Shown one piece after another: positions 31,894 through 36,208 of a DNA stretch of 36,208 bases. Source of the DNA: Phialocephala subalpina (taxonomy: Eukaryota; Ascomycota; Leotiomycetes; Helotiales; Mollisiaceae); contig FJOG01000107.1 of the NCBI GenBank assembly GCA_900073065.1, forward strand, positions 12,319 through 48,526, written 5' to 3'. The notes under the pieces were generated by a model that was not told the DNA's origin, searched no databases, and worked only from the letters and a program-made list of their open reading frames with translations. Within the stretch, counting starts at the first letter, position 1, and the number at the start of each line of letters is the position of its first letter. Made by a program: the position numbers and the translations under genes.

Positions 31894-32874
31894 ATAGGCT
31901 TTCCGTTTGGAATTGGAGGATATTTAAGCTCCACTTGACTAGAAACCTGGAGGAAGAGTGACCTTGGATGTTGTGCTATTAATTCCGCGCTAAGAGTTCC
32001 GAGTCGCCCATCAAAGGTGATTTTCAGTGAATCTACAACGCACGAACGGAAATTCTTGACTCCATATTCCTTAACGTGCTTACCTTCAGAACCTTGAAAA
32101 GCAACCTGCAGTAGTCCACTTGTGGCATTCATTACTCAGGGACAACTCTCAAGTGTAAAAGTACATCTTTTCATAAATTTCTGGTTATGCTAGAGCATGA
32201 TGTTAGCTTATATCCGTAGTTACGTTGCTTTACAATACGCTCTGCAACACTTTCGTATCGGCCCCGTTGCCACTCTCGATTACCTAGCTAGCTGATGCTC
32301 TTGATGAAGTCCGACAAGAGCTATCTTCTGCCGATCTCGAGGGAACACCTGATGCAGGTCGGAGCCCGAGATTCTCATCAAAAAAACTCTCACCACTGTT
32401 AAATCACTCTTTCACAGCTCGAAGTAAATGCTCGTGTGAACAACAACTAAGACTAAACCTAACACTATTACCATTGCTAACCTGCAATCCCTGGTGGACA
32501 TGACACGTATACTTGGTCCGGTTGCTGCCGAGGAGCCACAGATGAAACAGTGTGTCGAGGTTGCGAAATGATCTGCTGTGGGGTGGACGCAGGTCCTTCA
32601 ACTACGTATTCAATGCTGGTGGCTATAGGATGTGGGAGATCGTCGTATTCCACATCAGTCTCGTAGTCAGATTGATCATTGGCAGCCTCAATTAGACCTT
32701 CTGGTAGCTGGTGTTACTCAAGTTCCACATACTCCGAAGCTGGGGAAGGACTGTCAGGACGAGCTGTAGGAATCGCATCCTTGAATTCCCCAGTCATGAT
32801 GATAGACTCAAGAAGCCGCTTGAAGGTTTTATGCGGCGCAGCGCCATCCTTGAAGTCAGAGAGTCCATTCAGTC
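31894..32874. other. Intergenic region, no supportable gene
   Basis: About 980 nt. A plus-strand stretch near 32290-32400 reads DALDEVRQELSSADLEG then SPRFSSKKLSPLLNHSF and could be a decayed P450 fragment, but nothing around it supports that. The 123-residue minus-strand frame at 31761-32132 overlaps the CorA-like last exon and has no known motif. Confidence 0.4.
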
Positions 32875-33004
32875 GGTCAGTCTGTCATCAGTTGAAGGTA
32901 AACCCTCAACTAAATGACTGACCACAAAGGGCCCAACTGAATGACTGAAAATGATCAACTGATCAGCTACTGATCAGTTTAAAACGTGACTAAAAAGTCA
33001 CGTT
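32875..33004. repeat. Cluster of nested and tandem perfect hairpins
   Basis: Outer stem GGTCAGTC (32875-32882) with GACTGACC (32916-32923), enclosing AGTTGA (32890-32895) with TCAACT (32906-32911). Then AACTGATCAG (32957-32966) with CTGATCAGTT (32970-32979), then AACGTGACT (32983-32991) with AGTCACGTT (32996-33004). All stems are perfect. The block abuts the decayed gene at 33001. It resembles the end of a transposable element or a MITE. Confidence 0.65.
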
Positions 33005-33870
33005 ACACTAACAAAACCGAAGATATACTCCGCATTGACATCGGACACATACGCCTTCCAGCCTGCCTCGCCCTTCGGCTTTGGTTCGTACGTCTTGAAT
33101 CTTTCAGGGTGTATTCGAAAGTGCAAACCTCCAGCTGGTCGTCGGCGATCAACTTCTGAGTATTGCCTGTCTTCTCCCGCATTTGGAAAGAGCAGAAATA
33201 GAACTATCCTCGACTTTCTGAAACTGGGCAAGATAAGGCTTGTTTCTCATCTGCTCATAGCAGCGGTATACGAAGCTCATATCGAATATATGACCGAAGC
33301 CTTGGGGCACGCAGTACTGCTCCCAATTCTGGAATCTGGTGACTTCTTGGAAGTGTAAAGGGGTGGCGTAGCCGTTCGCGATCCAGGTCTTGTTATCCGA
33401 TCAGTACCGTTCAAGATACTCTGCATCCCAAATGATACTATGTACAAGCTAGCAATGATGTTGTTGAATGAGAATGGGGCTGAGCTTCCCGTGCAGGAAG
33501 AGCTTTGTGCAGACATTGGCTGAGTGGCTTCTTATCGCCGTACTTTCCGAATATCAATTCAACTCCTCTCATCAACTTGAGTATGTTGTCACTTCCACTG
33601 TGATGGGCTTGACTGAACCGGAATTCTCGACATTGTACGATGCCTTCAAGTTGGCTAGCGATAGTACGCACGCTATCATTCTTGTGCTCCCAAGGCCATG
33701 GCCAACCAGCTACCCAGAGATGTCCAGATGGCTTGAGTTTGATGTCAATCACCACTCGCTCTTTGTACTTGGCGACAGCCGGGCGGGGCTTGATATGTAC
33801 TTGCACCAAATTTACCAGAGAGGAAGCGAAGCTCCACCGCGTAGTTCTGGCATTGCCCGCAGATGAAGGA
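33001..33870 (-). pseudogene. Decayed gene of an unknown fungal family
   Basis: Minus-strand frames carry protein-like sequence in order but in different registers: ERVVIDIKLKPSGHLWVAGW followed by PWPWEHKNDSV and LMRGVELIFGKYGDKKP (about 33810-33510), then WDAEYLERY, a TGA, NKTWIANGYATPLHFQEV followed by FQNWEQYCVPQGFGHIFDM and YEQMRNKPYLAQFQK (about 33420-33195), and lastly HPERFKTYEPKPKGEAGW (about 33115-33060). At least two frame changes and one in-frame stop are needed, so the gene is dead or very badly assembled. The WPWPWE stretch resembles hypothetical proteins of Pezizomycotina known to me only as uncharacterised. No function is assigned. Confidence 0.6.
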
Positions 33871-34767
33871 TCGCTGACGCAATTTCCACCATACTGCATT
33901 CGTGCTGGAGGATTTCTCAGAAACTGAAGAATAACGGCAAGGTGTGGGTCTCCGATTTGGGTTCACTGCTTTCAACATCGCAGACACGAGACCATTTTGC
34001 CATGCCTTACCTTTTGACATATCCAAAGCAGCAAGTCCACTTTCGTAGCGAGAGGCTTCATTGGGAAGGCGTGACGCCGTTGTATTTGCTAGTTAGAGAC
34101 ACCATGAGCTCTTTATAGAAGCATGTCGTGTTCACTTCAGCTCAACTGATGCCGCAGGAACAAGCAATATCAGGGGTCCTTCCTTTCGGACAGCCTAATG
34201 CTCACGAGCCCCTACTGCAAGGGGACCGGTGCGGAGTAGGTCGACGAAACTGGGCCAGTAGACCATTAGCAGGTAGTTTGGAAGGGGGCTGTGTGGTGTT
34301 GTTGGTAGAGATCTCAAAGCATGAGTGCGAATCGATGATGATAAATAAGAAAACCGCGTCGAGGAGGAGAGTTGATTGAGCATCATAACTCGGCATGAGG
34401 CCAGATTCTGCCAAATAATGCTCTTGAAACTCCCAGGTAGAGAACTTCTCAACTTCAAGATGAAGTCATCAATGCGAGGATTGATGCCACTTCAGCTCTC
34501 CACTTTTTGAGGGATCAAACGTGAAACCAGGTATAGCTCTCCTTGCCTGGGCAAATAGTTATAAACCAACAGCTTGTAGATGGGAGAGGGAGCACGAGAA
34601 CCAATGACTGGTCTGAAGCTGAACATATGAGAAAGTCGTCGAACGGAGATGTCTGCACGGTCACGTGCGCCACCCCACCGTCACGTTCCAGGTTCTTTCG
34701 CATCTTTTTTGTGCGCGTCTTCAAAATCTCCCAACCACCACACAAACTCTCAACCACCTCAAACACG
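33871..34767. other. Intergenic region, no supportable gene
   Basis: About 900 nt; frames on both strands (for example 34128-34379, 34195-34458, 34515-34868) lack motifs. The part just before 34768 is C-rich and A-rich (CACCACACAAACTCTCAACC), as is usual in fungal 5' UTRs. Confidence 0.4.
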
Positions 34768-34860
34768 ATGTCCGCCATGGAAGGAGTTGCAGATACGTCT
34801 AAGCAAGTCTGCCACTTCTTGCGCATCCCCAAAGGCACCCAAGCCCGTCTTCTCCCATGA
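34768..34860 (+). promoter_or_regulatory. Upstream ORF overlapping the next start codon by ATGA
   Basis: A 30-codon frame starting ATGTCCGCCATGG (two in-frame ATGs, the second in excellent context) ends with TGA at 34858-34860, whose TG is shared with the ATG at 34857. Such ATGA overlap allows termination-reinitiation or lets the short frame repress the main one. No intron was found that would fuse it to the main frame. Confidence 0.45.
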
Positions 34861-35960
34861 ATCCCCATCTAACTTCCCCAGAAATCCGCTTCTCCATCTA
34901 CCGACAGCTCCTCTTCCCAGAGGGGACGGTCTTCATGTATCCTGACGATGGGCCGCCCGACGATTCCGACGACGATGAAGAGTGGACAGATGAGGATTCA
35001 GAAGACCAAGATAGCGAAGATGAGATTATCGAGGAAATGTTCCGTGGCGGAAGAGAATATATCACGGCCGATGAAGTGCACCCATACACGAAAGAAGACT
35101 ATGAAAATGGCAAACGACATCCAGAAATCTTGCGCGCAAACAAGCAAATCTATTCTGAAGCCTCTTCACTCCTCTACACAGAAGCGATCCTAGTTGTCGA
35201 GCCTGGAGATATATTTGCCTTGAGGAATAAACCTAGAGACCTATCGTTCGGTGCGCGACACGACCATGTCTGGAGATACAATCCGTTGAAAGCTATCGGA
35301 AGATTAGACGGAAACAAGGTCGTATACGAGAAGAAGGCGAACCCACACGGTGCTATGGAGCCACATGTATTTGCCCGATTCCAGAAGATCCTCTTCGACG
35401 CCAATTTCGACATGGAGCATACCCAGGCTATCGAACTTTGGATCGATGACGAAACACATACCATTCGCAAAGATGATATTTCTGTCTATCAGAATATTTT
35501 ACGGTCATCACCTGTCATGAAGGATTTTGTCAGACTCCTCTCTAAGTCGCGAAAAATCACACATCTCGAAGTCCTCCTGGAGGTCGAAGTTATGGCGAAC
35601 TCTAATCTGATGATGGAAGAACTGCCCGATGACGACGAGGAGGCTGATGAGGTTAAGGATAAGGTGGATAGACTGATGGATATCCCCAGCGAGAAGGCAA
35701 TAGAAATATTCCTGGATAGCAAAATCTGCGACCCGCTGTTAAAGTTGTCGAACGTCCAAACAGTCCACTTTAAGTTTGGTTTTGAGGAACGCGAGGAGGA
35801 TAAGGATGCAATACCTTACAAGCCGCCCCAGAAATATCTTGATCTTTTTCAGTCCATGAATAGTTTATTAGTGTTTATTGCAATTGTAAATATAATAATA
35901 ATAGTTCGAATTATAATTTTAATTATAAGTTTTTTATTCTTTTTTATAATAGCGAGTTAA
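34857..35960 (+). CDS. 2EXR/F-box-like fungal protein, probably 3'-truncated by AT-rich DNA
   Basis: An open frame of 367 codons starting MNPHLTSPEIRFSIYRQLL, which is the usual PEIR..IY..LL opening of fungal 2EXR/F-box-like proteins. A very acidic stretch (about 30-64, DDSDDDEEWTDEDSEDQDSE) follows, then PEILRANKQIYSEASSLLYTEA, the second hallmark. Protein-like sequence goes on to about QKYLDLFQSMN (35860). The last ~30 codons lie in the AT-rich block and code only I/L/V/F-rich residues, so the real C-terminus has been lost or replaced. Family proteins may be substrate adaptors of SCF ubiquitin ligases, but few have been studied. Probably a truncated, possibly inactive gene at the island edge. 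Confidence 0.7.
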   Translation: MNPHLTSPEIRFSIYRQLLFPEGTVFMYPDDGPPDDSDDDEEWTDEDSEDQDSEDEIIEEMFRGGREYITADEVHPYTKEDYENGKRHPEILRANKQIYSEASSLLYTEAILVVEPGDIFALRNKPRDLSFGARHDHVWRYNPLKAIGRLDGNKVVYEKKANPHGAMEPHVFARFQKILFDANFDMEHTQAIELWIDDETHTIRKDDISVYQNILRSSPVMKDFVRLLSKSRKITHLEVLLEVEVMANSNLMMEELPDDDEEADEVKDKVDRLMDIPSEKAIEIFLDSKICDPLLKLSNVQTVHFKFGFEEREEDKDAIPYKPPQKYLDLFQSMNSLLVFIAIVNIIIIVRIIILIISFLFFFIIAS

Positions 35961-36208
35961 TTTGTATATTTAAATCTTTATACGAATATTATTATCTCGA
36001 AAATCTCTTGAAATTTCTTTATTAAAATTTAAATTTTTTTTTAAATTTATAATTCGCAACCAAATAATATACTAATAATTAATTATAATATAAAAAGTTT
36101 TATTTCAAAGTTTTATTTAATTTTTATTTTTATAATACTTTTTATTTATATAATAATTTATATTTCGAAGTAATTTTATATATTAAAATATTATATTCGA
36201 ATTAAAAA
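35865..36208. repeat. AT-rich block, RIP-like right flank
   Basis: Composition changes abruptly at ~35865 from coding-like sequence to almost pure A/T. Remaining C/G bases are mostly in TTCGAA, TACGAA, CTCGAA and TTCGAG-like words, as in the left flank. No gene. Inference: RIP-mutated repeat remnants bordering the gene island. Confidence 0.75.

Noticed and set aside
31761..32132. Minus-strand frame of 123 residues
   Set aside because: It overlaps the last exon of the CorA-like gene in antisense and has no recognisable domain.
32290..32400. Possible P450 fragment (LSPLLNHSF-like words)
   Set aside because: Only ~40 residues with no heme motif or flanking P450 sequence; too weak to call.
3936..34667. 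CACGTG E-box motifs at 3936, 10642, 13338, 18002, 24721, 27461 and 34662, all intergenic
   Set aside because: About nine occurrences of any 6-mer are expected in 36 kb, and others occur in introns or coding sequence (8909, 16774, 19937). No enrichment can be claimed.
1..36208. CRISPR arrays, bacterial operons, telomere repeats
   Set aside because: No regularly spaced direct repeats and no TTAGGG arrays; intron-rich genes show it is fungal nuclear DNA.

Overview
The window is nuclear DNA of a filamentous ascomycete (Pezizomycotina). Evidence: most genes are split by short spliceosomal introns of 45-79 nt with GT(or GC)..CTAAC/CTGAC..AG signals, and the protein families are typical of these fungi (HET domain, CFEM-PTH11 receptors, DUF1857/AtaL, fungal CorA-like protein, psk1-type S6 kinase). 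The class (Leotiomycetes, Dothideomycetes or other) cannot be fixed by eye. Both ends (about 1-480 and 35865-36208) are very AT-rich, and the few remaining C/G sit mostly in TCGA/ACGA contexts. That is the look of sequence worn down by repeat-induced point mutation (RIP). The window therefore reads as one gene island between two AT-rich compartments, with one assembly gap (547 N).

Left edge (757-4530) is a gene graveyard: a TauD-type dioxygenase broken by stops, a frameshift, a damaged splice site and a roughly 1-kb insertion; a frameshifted cupin on the other strand; and a remnant of a TDT-type (malate/sulfite-exporter-like) transporter. The first intact genes are a secreted CDH-like GMC oxidoreductase (5373-7201) and, converging on it, an 810-residue FAD monooxygenase with a long polytopic membrane domain (7437-9967). 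A spacer with dense ATCGATA inverted repeats follows, then a CFEM-PTH11 receptor-like protein (11459-13209), a DUF1857 protein (13533-14015) and the assembly gap.

The centre holds an unusual 811-residue protein with a ubiquitin-like N-terminus and seven U1-type CxxC...H-x5-H fingers (15265-17868). Next are a HET-domain gene whose 3' part appears frameshifted (18219-20330, relics to 17982), a five-exon type II membrane protein of unknown function (20654-22219), and the S6-kinase-like psk1/YPK3 homologue (22681-24189), the one clear housekeeping/signalling gene. On the right are a CYP58/TRI4-like P450 (25089-26822), a second PTH11-like 7TM protein (28564-29804), a six-exon CorA-like protein with an apparent one-G frameshift near its start (30160-31893), a decayed minus-strand gene (about 33001-33870) beside a block of nested hairpins, and a 2EXR/F-box-like gene that runs into the right AT-rich block and is probably truncated.

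The genes do not form an obvious single pathway. GMC oxidase, FAD monooxygenase and P450 are oxidative tailoring types, but no PKS, NRPS or recognised terpene synthase is visible. Receptor-like, HET and CorA-like genes are typical of accessory regions. The decayed copies cluster at the two edges nearest the AT-rich blocks. All exon structures were worked out by hand from splice signals and reading-frame continuity; family calls rest on motif recognition, not database searches.
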